DNA from: Fibrobacter sp. UWB4
GTDB taxonomy: Bacteria; Fibrobacterota; Fibrobacteria; Fibrobacterales; Fibrobacteraceae
Direction of reading: 5' to 3'
Assembly: GCF_002210345.1 (NCBI RefSeq)
Contig: NZ_MWQI01000004.1
Coordinates: forward strand, 171,876-235,875
DNA length: 64,000 nucleotides
The position numbers and the translations under genes were made by a program. Below the pieces are notes generated by a model. That model did not search any database. It was given only the letters and a program-made list of their open reading frames with translations, and was not told the origin of the DNA. Shown piece by piece: positions 45,057 through 52,676 of the stretch; position 1 is the first letter of the stretch, and each line of letters begins with the position of its first letter.

Positions 45057-46574
45057 TTAAAAGAATTCCACATTCCCGTACACGCAAATGAGTTCCGGGT
45101 TTTCGGGGTCGCGCCTGTTCCAGCTTTGCTGGACCCTGATTTTGCACGGCCGTTTTTCTCCTTTTACCATCATTTCGCTGTTGAAAGTAAAGGAGTCGTT
45201 GTTGAGTTGCGAATCATGCAATAGCTTTACAAATTCATCCCAGTTGTCCCGCCCGAAGATGTTCCAGAAATTGCTGTTGTTCTCGGGTTCAACCATGGTC
45301 CTTGGGAAGCTTAACGCCCTTGCGCTTCTAGCATTGAGCTTGAGCACCGAAGGTTCGTAAGTGTATTCGAACGAAATGCCTTTCTGTAACGAGCTGAAGA
45401 ACTGGCTTTTTTTGCGCTCGATCAGGTACTGCTCGTAAATGATGTTGTCTGAACTGTCATCCGTGCTTTCAAAAATGGACCTGGCGATCTTGGAGAAGTC
45501 TGCGTCGCTTAACTGACTCATGCGGCTATCGTTTATTTCGTTTGGCAGTTGGTCGGCGACATCGCTCAGGCATTCCAGAAGTAGCGGATTGAATACGCCG
45601 CATTCGTTGTTGCGGATCATCTCGAGCGCCTTTTCGTGAGGGAACGCTTTCTTGTAGCATCGTTCGCTTGTGAGCGCATCGTAAACATCGGCTATGGAAA
45701 CAACTTGTGCGCTGATGGGAATTTCGTTCCCTTTCAGCCCGTCAGGGTAACCTCGTCCATCCCAGCGCTCGTGATGCCAGCGGCAGATGTCGTAAGCGTA
45801 CTTCATTAGTGGCTCGTTCTTGAAGTACTGGATGGTGTCGAGCATCTTTGCGCCGTTCATGGAGTGCTGTTTCATGATCTCAAACTCTTCGGGCGTGAGT
45901 CTGCCGGGCTTGTTTAAGATCTCATCGGGAATTGTAATTTTGCCGATATCGTGCATCGAAGATGCTGTGGCTATGGTACCGATGTCCTCTTCAGGGATAT
46001 TGTATTCCTGGGTGCGCTTAAGTAAAGCGCGTAGCAAAAGGTCGGTGATTTTTTTGATGTGCAAAACATGCTGGCCACTTTCTCCGTTACGGAATTCAAC
46101 GATGTGGCTCAAAATGGAAATCAGCATGTCGCTGTTGCGAGTCCTTTCGTAAATCTTGTCCGTGACAAGTTCCGAAAGCTGCATTTGTTTTACGTAAAGC
46201 TTTATGGTGTTGCGGACGCGCGTTTGCACGACCATCTGGTCGAACGGTCGGTAAATAAAATCGGTAACGCCGAGCGAAAACGCTTTTTCGACTTGCGGTG
46301 TTGCGGTTTCTGCGGAAATCATGACGACTGGAGTGCCCTTGATCCATCCTTTTTCATTCATGGTCTTGAGAACTTCGAGACCATCACGCCCTGGCATAAT
46401 CATGTCCAACAGGACAAGCGTAATCTCTTTTGCCTGTTTTTCTAGAATTTCGAGGGCTTCGTCGCCGTCTTTTGCTTCGATGATATCATATTCGTCACAG
46501 AGCAGATCCGATAGCACGACTCTGTTCATGGTGTCATCATCGACAATCAAAATTTTTGCGCGTTCGTTGCTCAT
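45057..46574 (-). CDS. Response regulator REC-HD-GYP-PAS, probable c-di-GMP phosphodiesterase
   Basis: The 505-residue cytoplasmic protein begins with a receiver domain (about 6-125) with phosphoacceptor Asp in LVLLDMIMPGRDG and acidic DDD near the start. The HD-GYP domain (about 150-350) has MHDIGK, HHERWDGRGYPDGLKG and SIADVYDALTSERCYKK, the complete metal-binding and GYP motifs expected of an active enzyme that hydrolyses cyclic di-GMP. A PAS-like domain follows (about 400-505, FEYTYEPSVLKLNARSARALSFP). It is a close paralogue of the protein encoded at 50944-52470. It would lower c-di-GMP when phosphorylated, perhaps by the hybrid kinases nearby. A 14-bp word, TAAGAAAAATGTAA (46631-46644, as read on plus), lies 57 bp before the start and recurs before the paralogue. 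Confidence 0.92.
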   Translation of the reverse strand: MSNERAKILIVDDDTMNRVVLSDLLCDEYDIIEAKDGDEALEILEKQAKEITLVLLDMIMPGRDGLEVLKTMNEKGWIKGTPVVMISAETATPQVEKAFSLGVTDFIYRPFDQMVVQTRVRNTIKLYVKQMQLSELVTDKIYERTRNSDMLISILSHIVEFRNGESGQHVLHIKKITDLLLRALLKRTQEYNIPEEDIGTIATASSMHDIGKITIPDEILNKPGRLTPEEFEIMKQHSMNGAKMLDTIQYFKNEPLMKYAYDICRWHHERWDGRGYPDGLKGNEIPISAQVVSIADVYDALTSERCYKKAFPHEKALEMIRNNECGVFNPLLLECLSDVADQLPNEINDSRMSQLSDADFSKIARSIFESTDDSSDNIIYEQYLIERKKSQFFSSLQKGISFEYTYEPSVLKLNARSARALSFPRTMVEPENNSNFWNIFGRDNWDEFVKLLHDSQLNNDSFTFNSEMMVKGEKRPCKIRVQQSWNRRDPENPELICVYGNVEFF

Positions 46575-46630
46575 GATTGAAACACCAATTCTTTATTTTC
46601 TCTTCCTTAAGTGACTGTATATTTGTAATT

Positions 46631-46644
46631 TAAGAAAAATGTAA
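46631..46644 (-). promoter_or_regulatory. Shared 14-bp upstream word of HD-GYP genes, copy 1
   Basis: TTACATTTTTCTTA in the gene's direction, identical at 52535-52548 before the paralogue. Each is followed by TATACA at 11 or 21 bases. It may be a shared promoter or regulator site. Confidence 0.4.
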
Positions 46645-46731
46645 TGAAAAAGGACAGGTTCGCTTGCGAAATTTCAAATTCACCCTTCCATTTGCGGGGA
46701 ATCTCCCTGTTTTTTCTAAATTTTCCTCGAA

Positions 46732-47892
46732 ATGCCGAAACCAGCAAATTACTTTCCCGCCATAGACGGTCTCCGTCTCCTTGCAAGCCTGAACATTGTC
46801 ATGCTCCATCTGGGCAGTTCCAACGCCCTCATGTACATGTCCGATTGCAAGTGGGTGATGCCCATCATCTCGGCGCCTGCTTTTGCAGCGGGCATCTTCT
46901 ATGTGCTGGCCGGGTTCCTTTTTGCAAGCAAGTACAGCGATCCGGATCGCAGCATCCCGGTTATCCCGTTCATGTTCAGCCGCATCGCGAAGCTTTACCG
47001 CTTGCACTTCTTCATGACGCTCCTCATGTTCGTCCTGATTGTGTTCAAGATGAGCGGCTACACGCATTTGCCCGCGTTCTCTGAAATTGGCGATTGCGCC
47101 TCGGCGGGGCTTGCAAAAATGTTCCACCCGTGGCGGAGCCTGCTCATGCACCTCACGCTTACGTGGTCGATAGTCCCGGATCTCGGTATGAAGCTGAATG
47201 AACCGTCCTGGTCCTTGACGAGCTTTTTCCTCTGCTATGCGATTACGCCGTGGTTTAGCCGTTGGCTTATCAAGCAGAACCGCCGTACCCTCTGGATCCT
47301 GTTCGGCGGCGTGTTTGTTCCTGGGCTTCTATGGGCTATTGTGTATGGCAAAACGGGTAATTTGTGGTTTGATGGTTTCGATGCCAAGTACCGCTTTTTC
47401 CACATGTTTGCGCCGGTGCGCGTCTTTGAATATATCTTCGGCATGGTGCTTTACCGCCTTTACAACGAGGGCGTCTTTGATGTCTTCAAGAAGGACTTTG
47501 TGAGCGGATTTGCGCAGGCGCTTCTGCTCCTTGCTCTTTACGGAAGCCTATTCCTCATGCGCCCGGATATGAATCCTGGATATAATTACTTTATCCATCA
47601 TAGCCTTCCGATTTTCATTTATGGCATGTTCGTGGTGAGTCTCCTTTCGGGCAAGGGCTTCTTGGCCAAATTCTTCTGCATTCCGCTGGTGCGCCATATT
47701 GGTCGCGCTTCGTTCTATCCGTACTTGATCCACCTGCCCATTATTACGTTTGCATGGGGCATATGCAACCTGAACCGCCCGAAGAATACCATCCTTTTAC
47801 TGCTGTTCATCTATACGGTCAGCACACTTTACATGGAATTTAAAGTCTGGCGCCGCAAGAAGGCGAAAGCGGCAAAGGCAGCTCTTCGCTAG
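46732..47892 (+). CDS. Acyltransferase 3 family membrane protein
   Basis: The 386-residue integral membrane protein has about ten hydrophobic segments. Its N-terminus, YFPAIDGLRLLASLNIVMLHL, carries the conserved Asp-Gly-Leu-Arg and first-helix His of acyltransferase 3 (OatA/NodX-like) proteins. RIAKLYRLHFFMTLLM and SWSLTSFFLCYAITPW are further family features, and the C-terminus is basic (RRKKAKAAKAALR). Such proteins move acyl groups, often acetyl, onto surface polysaccharides or lipids. The substrate is unknown. There is no Shine-Dalgarno sequence, and TAAATTT lies 15 bases before the ATG, so the message may be leaderless. It stands between divergent signalling genes with no obvious operon partner. 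Confidence 0.88.
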   Translation: MPKPANYFPAIDGLRLLASLNIVMLHLGSSNALMYMSDCKWVMPIISAPAFAAGIFYVLAGFLFASKYSDPDRSIPVIPFMFSRIAKLYRLHFFMTLLMFVLIVFKMSGYTHLPAFSEIGDCASAGLAKMFHPWRSLLMHLTLTWSIVPDLGMKLNEPSWSLTSFFLCYAITPWFSRWLIKQNRRTLWILFGGVFVPGLLWAIVYGKTGNLWFDGFDAKYRFFHMFAPVRVFEYIFGMVLYRLYNEGVFDVFKKDFVSGFAQALLLLALYGSLFLMRPDMNPGYNYFIHHSLPIFIYGMFVVSLLSGKGFLAKFFCIPLVRHIGRASFYPYLIHLPIITFAWGICNLNRPKNTILLLLFIYTVSTLYMEFKVWRRKKAKAAKAALR

Positions 47893-47896
47893 TTTT

Positions 47897-47970
47897 GAGT
47901 TCTAAGTTACTAGTTACTAGGCTTTTTTCGCTAAAATCTCTAGTAACTATAAACTAGTAACTAGTAACTC
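47897..47970. repeat. Inverted repeat of GTTACTAGTTACTAG words
   Basis: GTTACTAGTTACTAG in the left arm and CTAGTAACTAGTAAC in the right arm flank an A/T-rich centre. It could form a long hairpin after the acyltransferase gene. A similar low-complexity inverted repeat (GACGAAAGACGAGAGAC / TTTCGTCTCTCGTC) lies at 50480-50576. Confidence 0.6.
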
Positions 47971-48094
47971 ATGCTAAAATTCAAGACTTTATTCGTTTTT
48001 CCGAAAACATGTCCCGAAAATAAGTGTATTTTATATCAAGGGACTACCGCTAGCGGTTGTTGGAAGGGATATCTTGTCGGAGGAGCTGCAAACC

Positions 48095-50479
48095 ATGAAC
48101 TGTCTTCAATCGTCAGAATTGACTCGTGCGATTCTGTCTAGTGCAGGTATTGGCTTGTGGATGATCGAACTTGATGAAGGTAAACCGCCCCGAATGTATG
48201 CGGACAAGGCCCTCCTCCTGACTCTAGGACTCCCTGAAGAAACGCTCCCCGAAGACCTCTACAATCTGTGGTGCAATAATGTAGACCTTTCTTATTATGA
48301 AGGGTTTGCCGAATTTGTGGACCAGATGACTCGCGGCTCGATGTCGGAGGTGGAATACGCTTGGAACCACCAGTCGCGGGGTGTCATCTTTTTGAAAAAC
48401 TACGGTGGGCGCAATAACGAGTACACGCGAGGAGTGCGTCTCGAAGGCTGCAGCATGGAAGTGACTGAACAAGTCGAGTTCAAGATGCATTTGCGTGAAC
48501 TTGATCAGTATTCCGATATTGCGAACACGCTAGGCGATGGCTTTGATAGTATTTATTACGTTGATATAAACGACAATTCCTTTATCGAGTTTAACGCTCA
48601 GGGTGCTGTAAAAACACTTGATGCCGAAAACTGCAAAAACTTTTTTGAAGGATTGGAACAGATTCTCGAAAAGACGGTCTACAGGGATGACTGGAACGCC
48701 GTCAAGGACTTTGTCAATAAAGATCGGATGCTGCATGGCCTAGAAAACGATCGTACCGTTTCGGTTTCTTTTCGTTTCTTCATCGACGGGCAGCTGGTGT
48801 TCTATCGCTTGAAGGCCGCAAAGACACCTGATTCTGATAACCATATCGTTGTAACTCTTGAAAACGTAAACGAAGAGGAACTGGCAAAAGCCGAACGAAA
48901 GGCTGCGGCTAATCGCGACATGGCTGTTATCTCTGGCTTGTCGGATGACTTTGGCTGTGTGGTGTACGTCGATTACGAAACGCTTTCCGAGGTGCTTTAC
49001 CGCTTTGATCCGCTCTTTGAAAAACTCGTTCCGGGCTGGTCCAAGATCGATAACTTCGGGAAACGCCTAGATGTCCTTGTGAATACGATTGTTCATCCTG
49101 GCGATCGGGAAGCGTTCTGCGCTGCGACCGAACCTTCAAAGGTGCTGGACGCTGTTGAACGCGAACATATTTACTTCGTTAACTTTAGACTGCAAGTTGA
49201 TGGTGAAGATATTTACTATCAGATAAAGTTTGTTAAGGATGAAAACTCCAAGAACCATGTGATTGCCGGTTTCCATAGTGTCGATGCCGAGACTAAACGC
49301 GAAATGGCGAGCCTAGAAAAGGCTGAACTTGCCAATAAGGCAAAGAGTGCGTTCTTGTTCAATATGTCTCATGACATCCGCACACCGCTTAATGCTATGA
49401 TCGGCTTTACCGACATGGCGGTAAAGAACATTGACGACAAGGCGAAGGCTCTGGATTGCCTTAGCAAGTCAAAGCTTTCGAGTGAACACCTCTTGTCTTT
49501 GATCAACGATGTGCTTGACATGTCCCGCATTGAAAGCGGCAAGGTTGAACTGGACTTGAATCCGGTTGATCTGGATGAAAACGGCGAAGACCTTGTCCCG
49601 ATGCTTAAGTCCTTGGCCGAAAAGAAAAATGTGCATTTTGAATTTAATCGCCACGATATTCAAAATCGATATGTCTATGTTGACTTCCTGCGCATGAATC
49701 AGGTGCTTATCAACGTGGTTTCCAATGCTGTGAAGTACACGCCGTCGGGAGGCTCTGTCGTTGTCGATATTAGCCAGGTCCCGTCACAGCGCGAAGGCTA
49801 TGGCCTGTATCAATTTGTTATTAAGGATACGGGTATCGGCATGAGTCCAGAATACCAGCAGCATCTTTTTGATGAATTTTCCCGGGAAAGGACATCGACT
49901 GTTAGTAAGCAACAGGGGACGGGTCTTGGACTTGCCATTACCAAGCGCATTGTCGATATGATGGAAGGTTCTATTGATGTCGAAAGCAAGGTCGGGGTGG
50001 GGTCCTCGTTTACGATTCGCATCCCGATGCGCATTCAGGAAAATCCTGAAGCTGTCGAGCAGATGCGCTTTGCCCATTCCGAACAGGAGTCGGTTTCATT
50101 TGAAGGCTTTAGAGTTCTTGTTGTCGAGGATAATGAATTGAACCTCGAAATTTCCAAGGACATTCTTGAGAGCGCAGGCGTTATCGTCGAATCTGCATCG
50201 GACGGTTCCGTTGCCGTGGAATGCCTAAGAGAAAAAGGCCCCGACTATTATGATTGCATCTTGATGGATATTCAAATGCCTGTGATGGATGGTTTCGAGG
50301 CGACCCGTGCAATCCGTAAAATGTTCCCGGACAAGCGTGTTCCGATTATCGCCCTTTCGGCAAACGCCTTCGATGAAGACCGCCGCAAATCCCTTGAAGC
50401 GGGTATGGACGGCCACTTGGCAAAACCCGTCGTCATTGCACAACTCGAAGACGCGTTGAAGAAGTATCTTCGGCACTGA
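48095..50479 (+). CDS. Soluble hybrid histidine kinase with PAS-like sensors and receiver
   Basis: The 794-residue protein lacks membrane segments. The N-terminal region (about 1-390) contains repeated PAS-like units (for example DGFDSIYYVDINDNSF and DFGCVVYVDYETLSEV). HisKA (about 415-485) has the phosphorylated His in FNMSHDIRTPLNAMIGF. HATPase (about 530-645) has NVVSNAVKYTPSGG, DTGIGM and GTGLGLAI. A C-terminal receiver (about 675-790) has VVEDNELNLEI and phosphoacceptor Asp in CILMDIQMPVMDG. It can start a phosphorelay to an HPt protein such as the one encoded at 50579-50929. ATG 48095 follows a strong GGAGGAG (48079-48085). An in-frame TTG at 48074 behind AAGGGAT would add 7 residues and remains possible. 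Confidence 0.92.
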   Translation: MNCLQSSELTRAILSSAGIGLWMIELDEGKPPRMYADKALLLTLGLPEETLPEDLYNLWCNNVDLSYYEGFAEFVDQMTRGSMSEVEYAWNHQSRGVIFLKNYGGRNNEYTRGVRLEGCSMEVTEQVEFKMHLRELDQYSDIANTLGDGFDSIYYVDINDNSFIEFNAQGAVKTLDAENCKNFFEGLEQILEKTVYRDDWNAVKDFVNKDRMLHGLENDRTVSVSFRFFIDGQLVFYRLKAAKTPDSDNHIVVTLENVNEEELAKAERKAAANRDMAVISGLSDDFGCVVYVDYETLSEVLYRFDPLFEKLVPGWSKIDNFGKRLDVLVNTIVHPGDREAFCAATEPSKVLDAVEREHIYFVNFRLQVDGEDIYYQIKFVKDENSKNHVIAGFHSVDAETKREMASLEKAELANKAKSAFLFNMSHDIRTPLNAMIGFTDMAVKNIDDKAKALDCLSKSKLSSEHLLSLINDVLDMSRIESGKVELDLNPVDLDENGEDLVPMLKSLAEKKNVHFEFNRHDIQNRYVYVDFLRMNQVLINVVSNAVKYTPSGGSVVVDISQVPSQREGYGLYQFVIKDTGIGMSPEYQQHLFDEFSRERTSTVSKQQGTGLGLAITKRIVDMMEGSIDVESKVGVGSSFTIRIPMRIQENPEAVEQMRFAHSEQESVSFEGFRVLVVEDNELNLEISKDILESAGVIVESASDGSVAVECLREKGPDYYDCILMDIQMPVMDGFEATRAIRKMFPDKRVPIIALSANAFDEDRRKSLEAGMDGHLAKPVVIAQLEDALKKYLRH

Positions 50480-50578
50480 GACGAAAGACGAGAGACTAGA
50501 GACGAGAGATTTATAATCGTGCCGAAGGCATCGATAAAATTGATTTTGTTTTTTAAATTCTTTCGTCTCTCGTCTAAA
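50480..50578. repeat. Low-complexity inverted repeat between convergent genes
   Basis: GACGAAAGACGAGAGAC at 50480-50496 pairs with TTTCGTCTCTCGTC at 50563-50576. It may act as bidirectional terminator for the kinase and HPt genes. Confidence 0.55.
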
Positions 50579-50929
50579 TTATTCCAACTGCTTAATGCCT
50601 TCCACGACGGCGTTGTAGTCTGCTTCGACTTTTTCCAGGAGCGTCTGGGAGTTTGCCGTAAACGCTTCCGGGCGTAAGTCTTCGGTGAGTTCGCTGCTTG
50701 ATGCCGAGAGCTTGTTCAGCCCGAGATTCGCGGCAACGCCTTTAAGCGTGTGCGCTGAACGGAATGCTGTCTTTGCGTCGTTATTTGCAAATGCTTCCTT
50801 GAGTTCGCTAAAGCTGGGATCGTTCAAAAAGAGACCTAAATATTTGGCAACGCGAGATTCCATGCGAAGACGTTCAAGAACTTCGTCCAGAGATTCGCCG
50901 AGAGAGCTGTAAAATTCAGAGAGTGTCAT
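50579..50929 (-). CDS. Histidine phosphotransfer (HPt) protein
   Basis: The 116-residue helical protein has a four-helix HPt core and AHTLKGVAANLG (about residues 59-70), whose His accepts and passes on phosphate. SASSSELTEDLR follows as in other HPt proteins. It has no other domain. It lies 14 bp after the REC-HD-GYP-PAS gene in the same direction, so the two form an operon. It likely shuttles phosphate from the receiver of a hybrid kinase (48095 or 52677 genes) to the receiver of the HD-GYP protein. Confidence 0.9.
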   Translation of the reverse strand: MTLSEFYSSLGESLDEVLERLRMESRVAKYLGLFLNDPSFSELKEAFANNDAKTAFRSAHTLKGVAANLGLNKLSASSSELTEDLRPEAFTANSQTLLEKVEADYNAVVEGIKQLE

Positions 50930-50943
50930 AAATCTATCCTTAG

Positions 50944-52470
50944 TTATTTTACTACGTCGATGTGTCCATAAACGGAGGTGAGTTCAGGATCCTTGTTCTG
51001 GCTTTTGGCCCAGATTTGGAGAACCTTGACATTGCAGGGGGTGCTCTTTCCGTCTATGTTGAAAGCTTGTTTAAGAAGGAACGGTTTATCCTTTGGCGTT
51101 GATTTGCGCTGCAAGATTTTTTTGATTTTTTCCAGATTCTCGGCAACAGCGTCGCCCTGCGTGTCGAGACTTGGTTTGTAGTCGTCAACGATAGTCCGGG
51201 GCAGTCCGAGCATTTTCGATGCTTTCGAAGAAAGCTTCATTACTTTAGGGGTATAGGAATATTCAAAGAGCATTCCGTCTATCGTAGATTCAAAGAAGTG
51301 GCTTTTTTTGCGCTCGTTGATAAACTGCCTAAATGCCTGGTTGTAAATCGGGTGCTTCGGGTTGTTCATCATGGCGTCGGCAATGTAGAAAAAGTCCTTG
51401 TCTGCCTGCTTGCTCCAGTCGAATGTCTGCAAGGCGGTTATAAGTTTATCTGCGATGGCGTCGAAGCATTCGATCAGGATTGGGTTGAATACGCCGCATT
51501 CGTTGTTGTGGATCATCTCGAGGGCCTTCTCGTGCGTGAAAGCTCGCTTGTAGCAGCGTTCGCTTGTAAGTGCGTCGTAGACGTCTGCGATGGAAACAAT
51601 TTGCGCGGCGATTGGAATTTCGTCGCCCTTGAGGCCGTCAGGGTAGCCGCGACCGTCGAAACGTTCATGGTGCCAGCGGCAGATTTCGTAGGCGTACTTC
51701 ATTAAGCGTTCGTCTTTCCCGATGGGCACCGCGTTTAGCATCTGGGCGCAATTGATGGTATGCCCCTTCATGATATTGAACTCTTCGGGAGTGAGCTTGC
51801 CCGGTTTGTTCAGAATCTCATCTGGAATGGTGATTTTCCCGATGTCGTGCATGGACGATGCCGTGCAAATGACGCCGATGTCGTTTTTGCTGATATTGTA
51901 TTTGTTCGTGCGGCGCATCAGTTCCCGCAGGAGCATTTCGGTGATGGTGTTGATGTGTAGCACGTGCATTCCGCTTTCGCCGTTGCGGAATTCCACGATA
52001 TGGCTCAGCATGGTGACCATCATGCTGTTGTTGCGGGTCTTTTCGTAAATCTGGTTTAAGACGAGATCGGAGAGGCTCTTTTGCTTCTTGTAAAGACGGA
52101 TGGTGTTGTTTACCCGGTTCTTGAGGACCATCTCGTCGAACGGACGCCCGATAAAATCTGTAACGCCGAGCGTGTATGCCCCTTCGACTAGCGTGTGGGC
52201 TGTTTCGGCAGAAATCATGATGACGGGGATTTCGTTGATCCAGCCGTTTTTGTTCATGATGTCTAGGACTTCCATGCCGTCTTTTTCGGGCATCACCATA
52301 TCGAGGAGCACGAGCGAAATTTCAGAAGTCTTCTCGCGCAGGAGCATTAATGCTTCGTTTCCGTTTTCGGCTTCGATAATATCGTATTTGTCGCTAAGTA
52401 TGTCGGATAACAGGGCTCTGTTCATAGCCACATCGTCAACAACCAAAATAAGAGGGCGTTTTTCTTCCAT
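50944..52470 (-). CDS. Response regulator REC-HD-GYP-PAS, second copy, operon with HPt
   Basis: The 508-residue paralogue of the protein at 45057-46574 has the same domain order. The receiver has VDDVAMNRALLSD and the acceptor Asp in LVLLDMVMPEKDG. The HD-GYP domain has MHDIGK, HHERFDGRGYPDGLKG and SIADVYDALTSERCYKR. A C-terminal PAS-like region has FEYSYTPKVMKLSSKASKMLGLP. All HD-GYP metal and GYP residues visible by eye are kept, so c-di-GMP hydrolysis is expected. The receiver and HD-GYP parts are strongly conserved between the copies while the PAS-like ends have drifted, suggesting the same output with different local signals. The HPt gene follows at once. The shared 14-bp word lies 65 bp upstream. 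Confidence 0.92.
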   Translation of the reverse strand: MEEKRPLILVVDDVAMNRALLSDILSDKYDIIEAENGNEALMLLREKTSEISLVLLDMVMPEKDGMEVLDIMNKNGWINEIPVIMISAETAHTLVEGAYTLGVTDFIGRPFDEMVLKNRVNNTIRLYKKQKSLSDLVLNQIYEKTRNNSMMVTMLSHIVEFRNGESGMHVLHINTITEMLLRELMRRTNKYNISKNDIGVICTASSMHDIGKITIPDEILNKPGKLTPEEFNIMKGHTINCAQMLNAVPIGKDERLMKYAYEICRWHHERFDGRGYPDGLKGDEIPIAAQIVSIADVYDALTSERCYKRAFTHEKALEMIHNNECGVFNPILIECFDAIADKLITALQTFDWSKQADKDFFYIADAMMNNPKHPIYNQAFRQFINERKKSHFFESTIDGMLFEYSYTPKVMKLSSKASKMLGLPRTIVDDYKPSLDTQGDAVAENLEKIKKILQRKSTPKDKPFLLKQAFNIDGKSTPCNVKVLQIWAKSQNKDPELTSVYGHIDVVK

Positions 52471-52534
52471 AACGCATTCCTTTCAAACCCAAATACAATA
52501 CATATTAAATGTATATAATTTTACAAACTGAGCG

Positions 52535-52548
52535 TAAGAAAAATGTAA
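52535..52548 (-). promoter_or_regulatory. Shared 14-bp upstream word of HD-GYP genes, copy 2
   Basis: Identical to 46631-46644. It sits in the divergent spacer with the second hybrid kinase, so it could serve either gene. Confidence 0.4.
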
Positions 52549-52676
52549 CTTCGGTTGGTTTGTTGATCGTTTTTCTAAAGTACATCCTGTGCTAAAATGT
52601 TCAATATTGCCTTTTTTATAAAAATTGTATATATATTGTAATATAAATATAAGAAAAGCTTGCCGGATGGTTGCCT

